A stretch of DNA of 64,000 nucleotides from Vespula vulgaris. Taxonomy: Eukaryota; Arthropoda; Insecta; Hymenoptera; Vespidae. The translations under genes were made by a program, and so were the position numbers. The notes under the pieces were generated by a model. The model saw nothing but the letters and a program-made list of their open reading frames with translations. It had not been told where the DNA came from and did not search any database. Positions 49,871 through 64,000 of this stretch are shown here, piece after piece; within the stretch, counting starts at the first letter, position 1; every line of letters starts with the position of its first letter. Location of the stretch: positions 917,501 through 981,500 of the forward strand of contig NC_066608.1 of NCBI RefSeq assembly GCF_905475345.1. Direction: 5' to 3'.

Positions 49871-51144
49871 TAGACGGACAGACAAACGAACAGATAGAGT
49901 CGATGATATACAAAAAATATCCCAAAAGTTCCTAGATAGGCCAAAAGTTTTTCGATAATTTAAAAATATTCATCACACTTTCTCAAGATTAGTTGGATTA
50001 ATTATTTTTTACTTCCCTTCTTCCTTTTTTTCTATTTTAAGCAGGAGTCTTATTTGTAAAATTACATGTGTCCAATTTATTTTAAAGCTTTGAAAAGTAC
50101 TCGAAAGAGAGCAATCGATTTTTTAAAAATCCCTTAAGAACCTTTGGTCCACCTAAGAACTATTGGTTTTGTCCTTATATTATTTTCTTTAGGATAAGCG
50201 TATATGGAAATAACGTCTTATCGTAGATTGTGATATTTACTTGATAATTACAGATTTAATTAGTATACATTTAATTAACTGATGAATCGTAAGAGAAAGA
50301 AAGAAAGAAACCATGAAAGAAAGAAAGGATGAAAATCGATCGATTCGACTAATTGTAAGTAAAATAATCGATTGAATCTTTCTACGATCCATATTTACGT
50401 GTATTATATACATTATGTAAAATGTGTGGCATTGTTTAATTTATTATCCTCGTCATTGTTAATATCTCAATATTATTTTTATAACTATTTATTTTTAACA
50501 AGATTAACAGAGACAGAGAGAGAAAGAGAGAGAGAAGGAGAGAAGGATAGAAAAAGAGAGGGAGAGGCAAAAAAAAAATAATAGAAGAAAGAGAATGAAC
50601 TGGATAAAAGATGATTTTAATTAAGATAAGATAAAAATATATATATATGTGTGTGCGCGCGCGTGTGTGTATATATATATACCAAAAATATATACACATA
50701 CACTACCATACATAAGTGTTCATCAATCGATGTGAGATTATTAAATGCCAGAAGTTTATCGAATTTCGTGTAGAAACTTTTCGATGGATAGGAAAACGTT
50801 TCTTGTTTACTATATTATTATGTTTTTTAATTATTATTACTATTATTATTATCTGTATGATTATTATTATTAATATTATTATAATTATTATTATTACCGA
50901 ATAGGATAATTATTTTTCTTCACGAAAGTGAATTTCGTGAGACGACCTAAGAGATGAAGATAGTAACTCGATATGCCTAAGAGTAATTAACTATTATTAT
51001 AGTAATTAACGAAAAAAATTGATAAGAAATATATATATATATATGCATGAACGCTTTTATCAACTAACGAAATTTATTCTGAAGTCGAATTAAAAGCGTT
51101 CATAGTTAATTACGACTTATTTCTCTCTCTTTATCTCTTATTAT

Positions 51145-51185
51145 TAATATTATTATTATTATTATTATTATCATTATTATCATCA

Positions 51186-51243
<58 letters not shown>
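51145..51243. repeat. (ATT)n microsatellite
   Basis: ATT units with two ATC interruptions, about 95 bases. Confidence 0.95.
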
Positions 51244-54200
51244 CTTTTCTCAATTTTTGTCTTCATTGTTCGTGCGGCAAAAAGTCATTAGTATTTTAAT
51301 AAGAAGACGATCCCGATATAATTAACACCCTGTAAGATTAAACCGTAAAACTCTTCATCGATCCCATAAGACTGAATAATTCATATATCTTAAACAGACA
51401 AACAAAATAACAGAAAAATAAATAAATAAAATAAAATAAAATAACAAAAGTTTTGCCGAGAACATTAGATTTTTCGTGAAATTAATTTTGCTAAATTTCG
51501 TAATGTTCTTTTCTATTTATTTATAGATACACACATACACATACGAGAAATCAAAGACCCGCACAAACATTACAAATACATATACATACAGAAAATTTCG
51601 TGTTTTTTTTCGTGGAATAGGAAAATGGATATTAAAAACTTAAAGACTCTTTTCCTTTAATTATAATTTGTCGCGTCAAGAGAACGAAAATACTTTGTGG
51701 CATTTAATATGAAAAGAAAGAAAAAAAAAACAAAAACAAAAAAAAGACAAAAAGTAACCAAAAAACAAAAAAATATACGTTTTATATTTATTTGTAAATT
51801 GTACGTATCTTTTTTACTTCTTCTTTCTCTCTTTTGTTGATGTTGTTATTGTTATTGTTCTTGTTGTTTTAAGCCATCTTTTTTCTTCTTTCGAAGATTA
51901 TGCTATTTTGAATGATTATTATAATATATTAAATCTTAAGTTTAGATTTAGTCTTTGAATTAATGAATATATGAAGTAGGGATACGGAAATGTTGGTACA
52001 AATGTCGAATATAATGTTATTGCTTAAAGTCAACATATCATTCATTGTATGGATCAAGGATTTTTAATTTTTTTTTTTTATTTTATTGTTCTTTCTCTTT
52101 CTTGTTCTTTTTTTTTTTAGAAAAATCGGTTATCGACTTTTTAGTGAGTAACAAAGAAAATTAGTCTTAATTGTTGTTCAAGTTTCTATTGGAAAAATTT
52201 AATTCATTCGTGTAATTAATTCATTAAGATTTAATTCAGATGTAATTAAACAAGTTAATTAGTTATTGAGATTAGAACGCGAGGAGTATTAGAAAATTAA
52301 TAGCATTTGTATCGGGTTAGAATGTGAAAGATATTTGAAGAAAGGTTATAAATATTTATTAGAATTAAGATTATAAAAAATATTTTTAAAAAATTAGAAT
52401 TATTTATATATATATATATATATATATAAATATTACATATATAAAAATTCTAGTACTAGTCTATAACTAGAATTTCTTAAACCTTTTTCTTTTGATAATA
52501 CGAAGAGGAAGGCACGACATTTCAAGAAGAGTTATTTAAAAACCAATTACGCTTCTCAAGCTGCTTTTCTTTCGGGGTAAAGAGAAGAGAGGAATGTCGA
52601 AGAGGAAAAGTAAAATTAGAAAGTATATTAAAGTAGGGTCGTGCCGTTCGTGTCGTCTTTGAAAAGTAACCGGATATGTTTGTCAACAGTTGGTTCGTCT
52701 AAAGAAAATATTATAAAATTTTGTAAAAAAAAGAAAATGAACACTCAAAAATCAATGCCTGTTTATTAGGCACTGTTAATAAGGAACTTTTATAAATTGA
52801 TCAATAATCCAAAGGAAACTCGAAAATATTTTTGAATGACGATCGAATTTAAAAAAAAAAAGAAAAATTGGTTTTTTTTTTTTTTTTTTTTTTTAATTTG
52901 AAAAAATATTTCTTATCATTTCTTCCAAGAAATGAAAATTATATCGTTAATAAAATATATTTCTTCTTGAAGCTTTAATTATTAAGCAAACAGATTATAG
53001 TTGTTTATTAAATTATATTATTCTCGAGTTTCTACTCATTATCATTCTTTTACCTTTAATTTATTTTTATAGTTTTTTTTTGTTTTTTTATCTAACAAAG
53101 AATATACATATATACATACATATATATATATATATACACATACATATGTATATATATATAGCCAAGTGTATAGCAACTTAAGAATGAAATTCCAAATGAC
53201 GTATATATGTAAAGTAGACACTGCGTTTGTCTACTAGCGCGTGATCGTCTTTTTCTCAGGTATACGGTGTCCACGTCAACTAAATACATAATATAATAAT
53301 GTTCAACAATATTGGACAACCGTACATAAACTTATATGTATCAATTTATATATATATATATATACATATATATATAAGTAGATATATTTATATACTTTTC
53401 ATTAATCATTTTTCTTCTTTCTATTTTTCTTCTGTTTTATTTTTTTTATGCATAAAAAATATCCCTTTTTATCTACTAAGGGATAACGTATATTTGTTAG
53501 ATGTCAATATATATAAAGTACATGGAGAAATATTATATAAATAGATTATAGGAGTTGAGAGACCGAAAAATATGAATTTTTCAAATTATTTATCTATATT
53601 GATGATACTCTTGTCTATGTAAAACTCTATATTAATAAAATCAATAATCTACGTGTAAAATAATTTATTCGACAAGATCTCTCTCCTCGTTGATTATTTT
53701 TATTAATATTTTGAAAATGTGGACATTTGTTTGTAATACTATCAAGAATTTTTTTTCCCTAATCCCATTGAATTTTCCATCTACCCTTTCCCATTCTTCT
53801 TCTTCTTCTTCTTCTTCTTCTTTTTTTTCTGATTATATATTCGTGATATTTCCAAGCTTTTTTTTCTAGTTCTTTATAATATTCAAACAATCAAATATAC
53901 TATGCAACAATGAAAAAGCTCAATGTCTATAATTATGACAATGAATGTTTCATTTTGTGTCTTTCATGTATAAAAAGAAAACAGAAAAAAAAGAAAGAAA
54001 AAAAAAATGTTACAAATGTTATTACATGTTTATTCTATTATGCGAGCATGCGCGCTCGTGTAGGTTGTGTGTATGTTATTTACGAAAAATTATTTTAATA
54101 ATGGAATGACGATATAATAAGGATGATTTTTGAAGAAATAGTAATAATAGTAATAATAATAATAAGAGAAGCGAATTTTGTGAGAATGTCCTGTGATTGG

Positions 54201-55224
54201 ACGAGCAAGACAGTTGGTCGACGTGTACGGATCTTCGGCGACGGAGAAAACTGGTCCACCCACGGATATCTTGAAAGAATTTTTCTTCGACCGGTCGACC
54301 ATCGACACACGAGATCGACCTCACAGAAAGGAAAATTTTGCCAAATACGTATTGTGTCGGACGTGTATTGTATTATATATACATACATACACGCATGCAT
54401 GAGGTCTTCGTATTGGATCAAACGAAATTCTTTATATTTTTCTAGGATAAAAATGCAAAACTACTCTAACTCATAATCGAAATGATTCGACTAAAATGAA
54501 CAACATTTGTTTTTTAACCAATTATATCGATACGAATGAATAATACGACATTACATGAGAGGACACCCTAATTTATTTTCCTTAATCATAATTCAACATA
54601 ATCGATCCTTATAATTGATATTCAACGACGAGGACCGATTAATATTTTGACGAAAAATATAAAGAGAATGAAATTTCGATAAATAGGAAAGAAAGTCAAC
54701 TCGTAAGAGAAACTAATCGATATTATAGGATCCAAAAATAAGAAACGATTGTAGCAATAACGACAGCGATTTTTTTCATTTAACAAGTAAAGTGTAAAAT
54801 TCAGACCATCTCCTCGGTAGCAGGTACTTGACCCGAGATCTTTAAATACGTAGAAAGAAGAGCTAACGCCAAGAACGAGTAACACGAGATGCAAGAGCGA
54901 ATCTATTTGTTGACTACGTGAACATACACACACACACACACACACAAAGAGAGATACATACATACGTACAACAGCTGGACCATATCGGACAATTCGATTT
55001 TGTTCTTCCCAAGAGGCCATTGGCCATCACTTTCAAATCTCGATCGCATTAATTCTAAACTCGAGAATTAGACACAATTGACTCTCGATTATAGATTTCT
55101 ATCTCTGACTAAAAGAAAAAAAAAAAAATTATTAAAAAAAGAGATCGTAAGAATTCGAAGAAAACTAAAGAAAAGAGGAGAAAACGTTCGGAATGTATTT
55201 GATACGTTTTTCTCTTTCTTTTTT

Positions 55225-55283
55225 CTCCAGGTAGATTTTACAATCGTGAATTCCCATAAAAATAAATTTCTCTCTACCTGGAG
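55225..55283. repeat. 11-bp perfect inverted repeat, 37-base loop
   Basis: CTCCAGGTAGA at 55225-55235 and TCTACCTGGAG at 55273-55283. It could form a stem-loop on either strand. One arm also resembles a splice acceptor (TTTTTTCTCCAG). Function unknown. Confidence 0.7.
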
Positions 55284-55431
55284 CAGCACCATGAAACCTT
55301 CTCTGATCCCGCTGTTAAGTTCTAAAAGAAACCTTATTCAAGGCTCGAGTTTCGCGAGGCAAATAAATAGTTTAAACTACCGACACAAGCGAGTTTCCTT
55401 CTTTGTCGCGTTCTTCCTATTTTGGTGATGT

Positions 55432-55471
<40 letters not shown>

Positions 55472-56329
55472 ACGAAAAAAAAAATCCGCAATAACAGTTG
55501 ATTCAAGTAACACAGTTATCTCTACTCTTTAAATCTTTGACGTACCCACATATTCTAATAACAAGCTAAAAAAAAAAAAAAGAGAAAAAAAAAATCCAAA
55601 TATCTGCAAAGTTGAAAGAAAAAGAAGATTTCAATCGTACGTACGAACTCTGATTCAAGATCTAATTTCGAAAAAAGCATTCAAAGGATTAAAGAATCAT
55701 TTATACACGGAATTTCGAATGCCGAGTTTCGAAACAGTTGGAACGAAGTGTAAGGTTCGTCCCTGACCCTACCCGATCGATTTCTGTCCCTTTGTAGTAG
55801 ATGGTGGAGGGGTAGTAGTAGGTAACTCGCTATATCCTTTTTCTTCTTTATGGTGTTATTACGAGAGAAGCAACCTGTCGTGTTTCGAGCCTCGGTATCT
55901 CAGCATCTTCCTCCCGTTGGCTTGCTCTCTCTCTCTCTGTCTTTCTTTCTCTTTGTATCTCTCTCTATCTGTCTCTATCTACCTATCTATGCATCTCTTT
56001 CTATCTCTCGTTCTTTCGTAGCTCTGTATCTTCGTTTATACGTCCGTCTCATTCTAAGCTATCTTTTTCCGTGGTACTCGCGACACGGTGGAGAAGGGGG
56101 GCCAGAGGCCGAAGGAGAAGGAGAAGAACCAGTCGTGAACCAGAACGGTTGGTCGGTCCTCGGAATCTTTCTCTCTCACAGTCACCTCTTCGAGCTTCGT
56201 TACACGAGGACCGTCGTTGTGTCGTCTCTTTCTTTCTCTTTTTCTCCTTTTTTTTTTCTTTTTCTTTCTTTCTATCATTCTTTCCTTCTCTATCTCTATC
56301 AATCTCTATCATTCTTTCTCTCACTCTTT

Positions 56330-56363
<34 letters not shown>

Positions 56364-57542
56364 TTCTCTCTTTCTCAGTCTAGTACATCTCTGTGTGTTT
56401 CTCTCTGTCTTTCTCTCGATCGATTCTCTCATATTCTCGTGACATCGATTAGAATTGATTATATCGATTTTTCGCGCGACGTTTTAAGGTTCAAGGTTCA
56501 AGCCTCGAAAGAATTTCAAACCGTGCAACAGGTCCCAAGGGGATGATCGTACTTCAATCGTACTAATCGTATTTTTCAAGATGAGATGAGAGATTACGGT
56601 TAAAAGACGAATCACGAAGAAGAGGATTGACAGGTTCGTTCGAATTTTCTTTTTTTTTCTTTCTTTTTTTCTTTATTTGTTTATTTGTTTGTTTGTTTGT
56701 TTGTTTGTTTCGTCTTTGGTGCTTATTTTTAATTTCAGAAAAAGTTTTTTTTCTTTTATTTTTATTTCTTTTTTTTCCTTAATTTATCTACGTAGTAGTA
56801 TTTTTGTTCGTCTTTCTTTCGAAACGGTTTTCAGAATAAAATCGATTCGTTGCAGAGAGTGAGATTGCTTCATTCGATAGTATTTTTATACGAATAAAAT
56901 TTTATTATACAATGAACCTTCCATTTATAACTTTATTATAACAAGATTATTTTCATATGAAAGAAAATTCATTGGAACGTATGTAGATTGGTTTTTATTT
57001 TTACATGTAGAATGAATTCCATAAAAAAAGAAAACTTACCAATGATAAAAAGATCAATACAGAGAGAAGTTTAATCCGTTTCGTGTAAAATTATATTTAC
57101 AAAAATTAAGAAGATCTCTTATATAAAACAGACGAAATTGAACGTAGAAGAGTTCCAAAGTCTACTCTTGACGTCTAATCATACTTCTTCTCTTTTTTCT
57201 TTTCCAATAAATGAAAACAGTTTATAAAAAAAAAAAAATACAGACGAAATTAATAAAGCGAATGTCTAATATACTTTAAGTAGAAAAAAGAAGAAGAAGA
57301 AGAAGAAGAAGAAAAAAAACAAAAAATATCGAAGCAAATCGATCATTTCTCGTTCGTACGATCGTTCGTTTAGAATGATCAAAAATAATATTCTAGTGGG
57401 TGTACTTCTTTGGAATGAGATCGTAACTCGAATGATAATGAATATTAACAGCATAATGCGAGCAGTGGGCCGCGAACGTGGGCCGCGAACTGATATTATC
57501 GACTCAATGAAATATAGATAATACATACATATATACATACAT

Positions 57543-57563
57543 ACGTACGTACGTACGTACGTA
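57543..57563. repeat. (ACGT)n microsatellite
   Basis: Self-complementary tetranucleotide repeat, five units. Confidence 0.9.
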
Positions 57564-59176
57564 CGACATACATAAATCGATTAGAGCGTTTTTCCATAGG
57601 AATAATTTTCTCGAAACAGTCATTAGATTCGTTTAATTAACATTCGTTTTTATTAGTTTAGATACAAAACAAACTCGTCGATTCATTAACGGATGATCGA
57701 TCATTAATAAATATTCCTCGACGATGATTAAATCATAATGCACGTACACATATACGATCCTATTTATACATCTCTCTCTCTCTCTCTCTTTTTCTCATAC
57801 ACGTGCTAACTACGGACACTAACACTTTTATTCATCGTGTTTATATCGATACCAAAGACATAACATTCAATGATAAAACTCTCATAGCCATTCGTAGAAA
57901 TTTCAATCAAATTAAATATTAGTATTACCTTACGGTTTACTTTATTGTTATTATACACACACACACACATATATATATATAGTGTATTAACGGGTCTATG
58001 CCTATGTATCTACCTGTGTATATGTTTTTATTTTGTTCCTTGAAAAAATTTCACGACCTCTGATACGGGACGAACACGTCATTAACGATTTTACGTTCTC
58101 TCGATCGTCTCGTCTCGCGAGAGTAAAATTACATCGTCGTCGTCTTCTCTGCTCGTAGTCGTCGTCGTCAACCGAGGCTGACAATTATTAATCCGTCGTG
58201 AGATGATGACGATGATGATGATGTGAGAAAGAGAGAGAGAGAGAGAGAGGAGAACGAACGTAAACTATGCTTTTCAAACGGATCAAAGAGAGCGACGCAT
58301 AGTTAATTCACGACGTAAATGTCCAGTTACTTCTTTTTTCTTTTTTCCTCTCTCTTTTTTTTTTTTTTTTACAACGATACAATGTAGTACGCGTGATATG
58401 CTTATCGAAAAGAACATTAGAATATAATCTTTGATTTTAATCATTCATAAAAAAAGATTGGTATATGTGTATATATAGAGATTTAAAAAAAAGAAAGAAG
58501 AAGAGGAAAAGAATGAAGATTTCGAAGTAACTCTAGTTCGGTTTACTAAGAAGACATTAGAAGAGGCATTAGAAAAGTATCGATGTATACTCGGCCGGTT
58601 GCATAACTACTGTAATTGCGACACTCGTCAGCATTTGTTTTTCAAGAAAAAAAAGACAAGCAGATGTTACTGCATACATATGCTTGCTGATTATATCAAC
58701 GTTTGAAAAATTTAGAGGTAAGAAAAGGAATAAGAAAAGATCGGATCAATTGTAGAATCATTATTTATTGATAACGAAAATTGTTTTTGTCGTATCCGCG
58801 ATCTTGTTAACTCGTTTGATGAAGTTATAACTTTTCGAATTAATTCGTTTAACTTCTTGGAGAAGACGATGATAACTTTGCCACAATCAAATTAGAAGAT
58901 GAGTTTATTAACTTTTCTATATAATATATATATATATACATATTTAATATATATCTCGTAATTGGCAATTATCTCGTCTAACGACTAGAAGAAATTTCCG
59001 ACCGATTAAATTCTATTCGTTTACATATACCTTAGAAACTCTCGTTAATTTTGACGAGACGAAAACTTTGAAAATTTTGTAATTAGAATTCTTGTTTTCA
59101 AAAGTATTACGATTCTATTTATCTCTTTCTCTCTTTTTTCTCTTTCTTTGTAAAAGAATGTCACTTCATTTCTCTT

Positions 59177-59218
<42 letters not shown>

Positions 59219-61031
59219 TCTCTCTCTTTCTCTTTTTCTTTCTGTAGTGAAACTACAGCACAAAGAAACGACATTTCCAGCAAAATGGATTTCACGCTTA
59301 TAACCATAAATAGAATTATTTTCCGCACTAGATGTTTTTCTTACGATGGAAAATAAGTATCCACCGCATTAACAGTAAATAAAATTCCAGTTATGCGTTA
59401 CGTGGCTTTTTTTGTTTTACCTTTAGGATGTAACATTTTCTACGAGTGAAAACATTTCTATGAAAAGTTTAATGGAATTAAAGAAATACTTAAATCTAAC
59501 ATCTGTTCTTAACATTACTTTGTTTCAATGGTCTCTCTTAAAAAAGTATGTTATTTTTCATTAAGATTTTCATTAAAATTCAAATCAAACCTAAAAAAAT
59601 TGTACGCTTATAAAATTTCATTAAAATTTCATCAAGAATATTACATCACCGATTAGCCAATCTAAATACTTACTTCATAGTATCAAACTTATATTTGCAT
59701 ATTTAAAAAGAATAAAATCTCGTGTATACGTCAACGTCACATGACTTAAACTTGAGTTGAGAAGTCAACTTCGAACTAAAAAATATATATATATATATTT
59801 ATATATATGTATATATTTTTATCTATTTGAGAATTAAATTAACATCTTCGTACGCAATTTCATTTAGAACTTCGTTTATCAATTTACGTATCGAACACGT
59901 GCCTCTCCACGTGTTCCTTTTTATTTTATTTTCTTTTTTCTTTTGACGATGAATATACGTGCGTAAATAAACGATGACCAGTGATTCTCAAAGTGGAAGT
60001 TACACATATGAATTTTTATGTTAATGGGGAATGCATGGATACGTCATCGATGTTGGATAAACGTAATCGCCTTGAAATATGTTTCTATATATAATAGTAT
60101 ATGTAAGTCGACTATCTCTCTTTCTCTCTCTTTTTCTGTCTCTATCTTTGCCTCTCTCTTTCTCTCTGTCTCTCTTTAACACGTTCGTTCTCTATCTCTA
60201 TCTTTTTCTCTTTCTGATATCATATAACGCAAGATCGATAATTTATCGGTCTTATCATACGAATGGTATTATCGTAGCGATATTGGCGATAATAAAAATA
60301 AAAAAGAAAGTATTTATACGAAGGGCTTAAAGATATATATGTATTGAGAACGTTCGCAGTTTCTTATCGTTTGTTGAACGTAAATCTTTTTGCGGTTAAA
60401 TTCCGTGATATATAGGAATAATATACTACATGCATATATCGCATATATTTATCTTTTTCTTTGTCCCTTTCTTCATTTTTTTCTTTCTCATTTATTCTAT
60501 ATTCGTATCTCGTCGAGTGATATCCGTTATCCGAATGGACTCGTTGTTGAGGTTAAAGGTGAGTGCAATTATTTGAAACGAGAATTATAGTGTGAACGTA
60601 ACGTCGTTATAATTCAGCAGGTTATTTAACAATCGCCTATTCGTTTATAATTCGTTTAGATTTTTCTTAATTTTTCTTGTTTGTGAAAAAGAAAAAAGAT
60701 ATGCACTCAAACAAAGTTACATTTCTGCGAATAGAATTTGTCGAAATATTTTACTTGCCTGTCGTTCCTTTTCTTTTTAAGCGCAATTTAATTGTACTTT
60801 TCGAAAAATAAAAATTGTATAGTATTATATAAAAAATACATATATTTCCACGAATGCGATTCGTTGCGAACGTTTAGATTCTACTTGCGTTCAATTTTAA
60901 TCTTAATTTAGTCGGACGAATTATGATTTTATTACGTGAAAGATAAAAATGTAGTAAAAGTCGGATCATCACGGAAAATGATTTGAAGTTGAAGAAAAAA
61001 GAAAAGAGAAGGAAAACAGAAGGAAGGTGTT

Positions 61032-61062
<31 letters not shown>

Positions 61063-63324
61063 GAGAGAGAAAAGAGATAAGGAGAAGAAAGAAGGGGAAA
61101 TGAAAAAGAGAAGAGTGAGAAAGGAGATTGTACATAGTACGTGCTCGCAACAGATGCGCAGACCAGATCTGCCTTTCGAGGAACGTTTAATGCATTTCGC
61201 ATCGAAAATACTAATGATCCGATGACGTTTCACCAATACATCAGTATGTACGTAATATCTTTTGTTAAATGTATTTGACTGGCTAATTAGAATTCGCATT
61301 ATTTTATATCTAAATAAACAACGCTATAATATAATATACTATACAAGTGTATTGGCTTGATTAATCAAGTGTCTTCAGTATTTATTTTATATGTAAATGA
61401 AAAGTGCTATAATACAGCATAGTATAGTTCTATAAAAAAAAAAAAAGAAAAAGTACTAAACGTAATTTCGTTTATTTAGATAAAAGATAGGCCGATCGAT
61501 CTAATAATTTTATTCGAAATTAATTTGGATTTTTTAATCAAAAGAATATATATAAAAATAATATGCATTATCATATCTCAGTTTAAAACTTTCTCCAAGT
61601 TATTATATAAAAGAACAAGGAATTTTGTTTAAAGAATTAATTAAATAAATAAATAAATAAATGAATGAATGAATGAATATAAAGGACCGAGAAAATAACA
61701 TATATGTATTTCCATTTGACCGGTATCAACTATATATTCTATTCGAAAATAAGTTTTGTTCTAACGTGACCGATCATCGTAGCGTTTTTTAACAGATAAG
61801 AGAAAAGATAGAATGTATGAACTTGATATCTTTGGTAAACACAGGAACATTTAGTATTACTTTCGTTTAGAAAATTTGGCTCGTGGATTGTATCTCAGTC
61901 ATCGTCGAAATAGATTTTACGAGACTGTGTGGGTGTATTATGCGTTTTTTTTTTTTTTTACGTATGACGCTCATCGGATTATATATTATCTAATGGTATT
62001 AACGAATCACAGTCGAGGACGATATCGTTTGGCAGTCGGTCCTTAAAAAAACTCTGTTAAACGAATACGTGTCTTTCGCTTTTACATATGTATGATATGT
62101 ATGTGCTCATACGCGTATGCATACATGTGTGTGTGTGTGTGTGTGTATGCGCATGTGAACGTGCACATAACGTGCATGGGCGAATAAGAGAGTCCGATAG
62201 GTGGGCTTACGTGAGTTCTTATACCCGTTCTTTGTCTACCGGGTGTCAATTTTTTTTCCTTTTTAGAATTTTAATAATATCAATGAATTAGTATATACAT
62301 TAGTTACGCGTTTGATCAGAGAAAACAAAATTCTTTTCAATTATCCAATAAACGATATCACATCGTACGCAATAATTCCATTGACAATTCTCTTCCAAAA
62401 ATTCATTCACGTGGACTGAAATATGAAAAATTATAGAATTTAACAAACCCATGTCATATATGACGTATTTAATAAATGTTGGATAAAAAATTGTATTTGA
62501 TTTTTATTTGAAACGCGTAAAATCTAATCGGACGAAAAATGAGTTACATTCTTAGCAAAGAATTTTCAATGATTTATGAAGCAATGTGAAATGTTTCCTT
62601 GAGGAAAATATTGTTACTGATATATACGTTCGTAAGTTCGAAGCACCCTTTACATTGGTTCACCCACACATGCATAGACGCGTGTACGAGACGCGGCAGA
62701 GAGAGAACGAGAAAGAGAGAGAACGAGAGGGAGAGAACGAGAGAGAAAGAGAGAGAACGAGAGGGAGAGAACGAGAGAGAAAGAGAGAGAGAGATATCTT
62801 TACTTTTCTCTCTCTTTCTCTCTCTGTTATACGCCCACGCGATATACGCCTTCGTTCGTATTTCATTGCATCAGGCCCAGTATTACGGGCCCAATAAAGA
62901 AACACTCGGACAAGTATGCGTTTGTATAGTAGTATAGCACATATATATAACTTTCTTTCTTTACGATGGTCACGTATGTACCTTCACATATGTATATATA
63001 TATACATATATGTATATATACATATGTGAACGTACACATTTATATGTATGTATGTATATATATACACAAACGTAACGAGAAAGAGTTTCTTCTCATGTCG
63101 GTGATAATATAAGAATGAAAGTTTCGTGTCGGTCACTCGATTACGTCTTTCACATCCCTTTCTTTTTTTCTTTTTCTTTTTTTCTTTCTTTTTTTTCTTG
63201 AAAAGAAGAGTTTCATTCGTTTTTTCTTAATTATATACTATTCACCAGGATTCTCATCCTTTCGATTATCGATTCTTCCTCGACGCGGGAGAAAGTGAAA
63301 CGAGCGAATCCACGACGGAATATA

Positions 63325-63688
63325 TCGGGTTGGCCAATAAGTAATATCGGAATTTTTTATATTAAGAAAGTATCTATTCTAAGTATCATTGAATTAGTTA
63401 CTAAATAATAAAATGTGTTTTAGTCAATGGAAATTATTTATTTTGATGTGAAATATTAAACATTTTACTTCAATGAAACGATAATAAGATATTCAATTTA
63501 TTCATTGTTTAAATATAAAAATGTATTAAAAAATTTCTAATGAAAAAAGATACTATATATGATGTTATACTTATTTAACATACGAATTTCTTTTCTTTCT
63601 TTGTCAATGAAAAAAATATATAATATTTTCAATAAAACATATGTGTAGATATAAATCAATAAAATATTACAACACTTGGCCAATAAGT
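63325..63688. mobile_element. Mariner-like terminal sequence and partial second copy
   Basis: From 63325, just after TA, the sequence begins TCGGGTTGGCCAATAAGTAA and continues to ATATCGG. This is the form of terminal inverted repeats in insect mariner elements (GGTTGGC-AA-TAAGT). The core TTGGCCAATAAGT recurs in the same direction at 63676-63688. No transposase frame lies between the two. The matching inverted end is not seen and may lie beyond the window or be lost. Probably a decayed element, or two solo ends. Confidence 0.55.
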
Positions 63689-64000
63689 TTATTGTATAAC
63701 AATAGATTTAACGATATTAAAATTATACTTTCGGACAAAAAGTATGGAATTATTAGATACTATTAGGATGATTATTAGAAAGGATTCATGTTTTCTCTAT
63801 AATAGGAAGTAGATGAATATCTCGATTAAGAAGAAATCCGTGATCCGCTTAGCGAATATGATGTTAGAACGATGATTAAGAAGAAATCTATGATTTATTT
63901 TAATGAACTTTTTCACCATCGAAACTTTCTTTTTATTCGTCTGTTTATGATTAACTTAAAAAAAATTATATTTCCTGTTTTCGTTTCGTCCGAAAATAAT

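Larger units (their letters stand above)
48243..54120. other. Intergenic, no gene seen
   Basis: AT-rich with (AT)n, a duplicated 93-base unit (49099-49256), CT/GA tracts (49545-49860), (GT)n near 50648-50670, (ATT)n (51150-51243) and poly-T (52870-52894). Open frames are short and low-complexity. Confidence 0.6.
54121..63324. other. Gene-poor region with possible promoter or leader islands
   Basis: No coding exon can be supported. Less AT-rich islands at about 54180-54370, 54960-55030, 55280-55430 and 56080-56240 might be promoters, non-coding exons or enhancers of a gene extending beyond the window. ATGGACTCGTTGTTGAGG at 60535, followed by AAG|GTGAGT (donor at 60559), could be a short first exon (MDSLLRLK), but nothing downstream confirms it. 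Simple repeats include (GA)n at 55434-55467, (ACGT)n at 57543-57563, (CT)n at 59180-59228, (GA)n at 61032-61070 and (GT)n at 62127-62146. Confidence 0.4.

Noticed and set aside
54123..54476. 117-codon plus frame with MSCDWTSKTVGRRVRIFGDG
   Set aside because: The GC-richer core could be a promoter or exon, but the frame is embedded in ATT and CATA repeats and I recognise no family.
54622..55020. 132-codon minus frame starting MASWEEQNRIVRYGPAVV
   Set aside because: The start looks ordinary, but the frame then runs through a (GT)n repeat (CVCVCV) and low-complexity Phe/Tyr sequence. No splice partner or homology was recognised.
55850..56546. Several frames of 100-177 codons rich in Ser/Leu/Phe or Arg/Glu
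   Set aside because: They arise from CT/GA tracts on both strands, with no recognisable domain. The region may instead be an untranslated leader.

Overview
The window looks like nuclear DNA of a hymenopteran insect. It is very AT-rich and full of (AT)n, (CT/GA)n, poly-T and trinucleotide repeats, with GT-AG introns and small mariner-type remnants. It also carries truncated vitellogenin-like proteins of the kind known in ants, bees and wasps as Vg-like-C. An aculeate such as a vespid wasp is my guess; the species cannot be fixed from the sequence alone.

Layout. (1) 2.9-17.0 kb, plus strand: a complete fimbrin/plastin gene of four coding exons (631 aa), with an 11.7 kb first intron and an initiator+DPE promoter. 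(2) 19.7-35.4 kb, minus strand: five tandem paralogues (VgL-1 to VgL-5, 299-347 aa). Each encodes a signal peptide plus only the N-terminal beta-barrel (N-sheet) of vitellogenin and stops before the helical lipid-transport domain. All share one three-exon structure (31-34 nt signal exon, about 660-740 nt core exon, 201-300 nt tail exon; intron phases 1 and 0). Four have a clear TATA box close to the start codon. (3) 26.3-28.7 kb, inside that array and on the same strand: a 529-aa gene with a degenerate macro-like (ADP-ribose-binding fold) C-terminal half. (4) 40.4-40.8 kb, plus: a small secreted protein. (5) 41.5-42.9 kb, plus: a 461-aa Lys/Glu repeat ORF of uncertain status. (6) 43.3-47.7 kb, plus: an ataxin-7 orthologue (SAGA deubiquitinase module) of seven coding exons. 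(7) 47.8-64.0 kb: no convincing gene; microsatellites, CT-rich possible leader regions, and a mariner-like terminal sequence near 63.3 kb.

Fimbrin and ataxin-7 are conserved housekeeping genes that frame a fast-changing cluster of secreted proteins. The most interesting feature is that cluster: a local expansion of stand-alone vitellogenin N-sheet proteins with a shared four-cysteine pattern, probably co-regulated, interrupted by a macro-like gene. Exon joins were read by eye from splice consensus, frame continuity and homology; no alignment or expression data were available.
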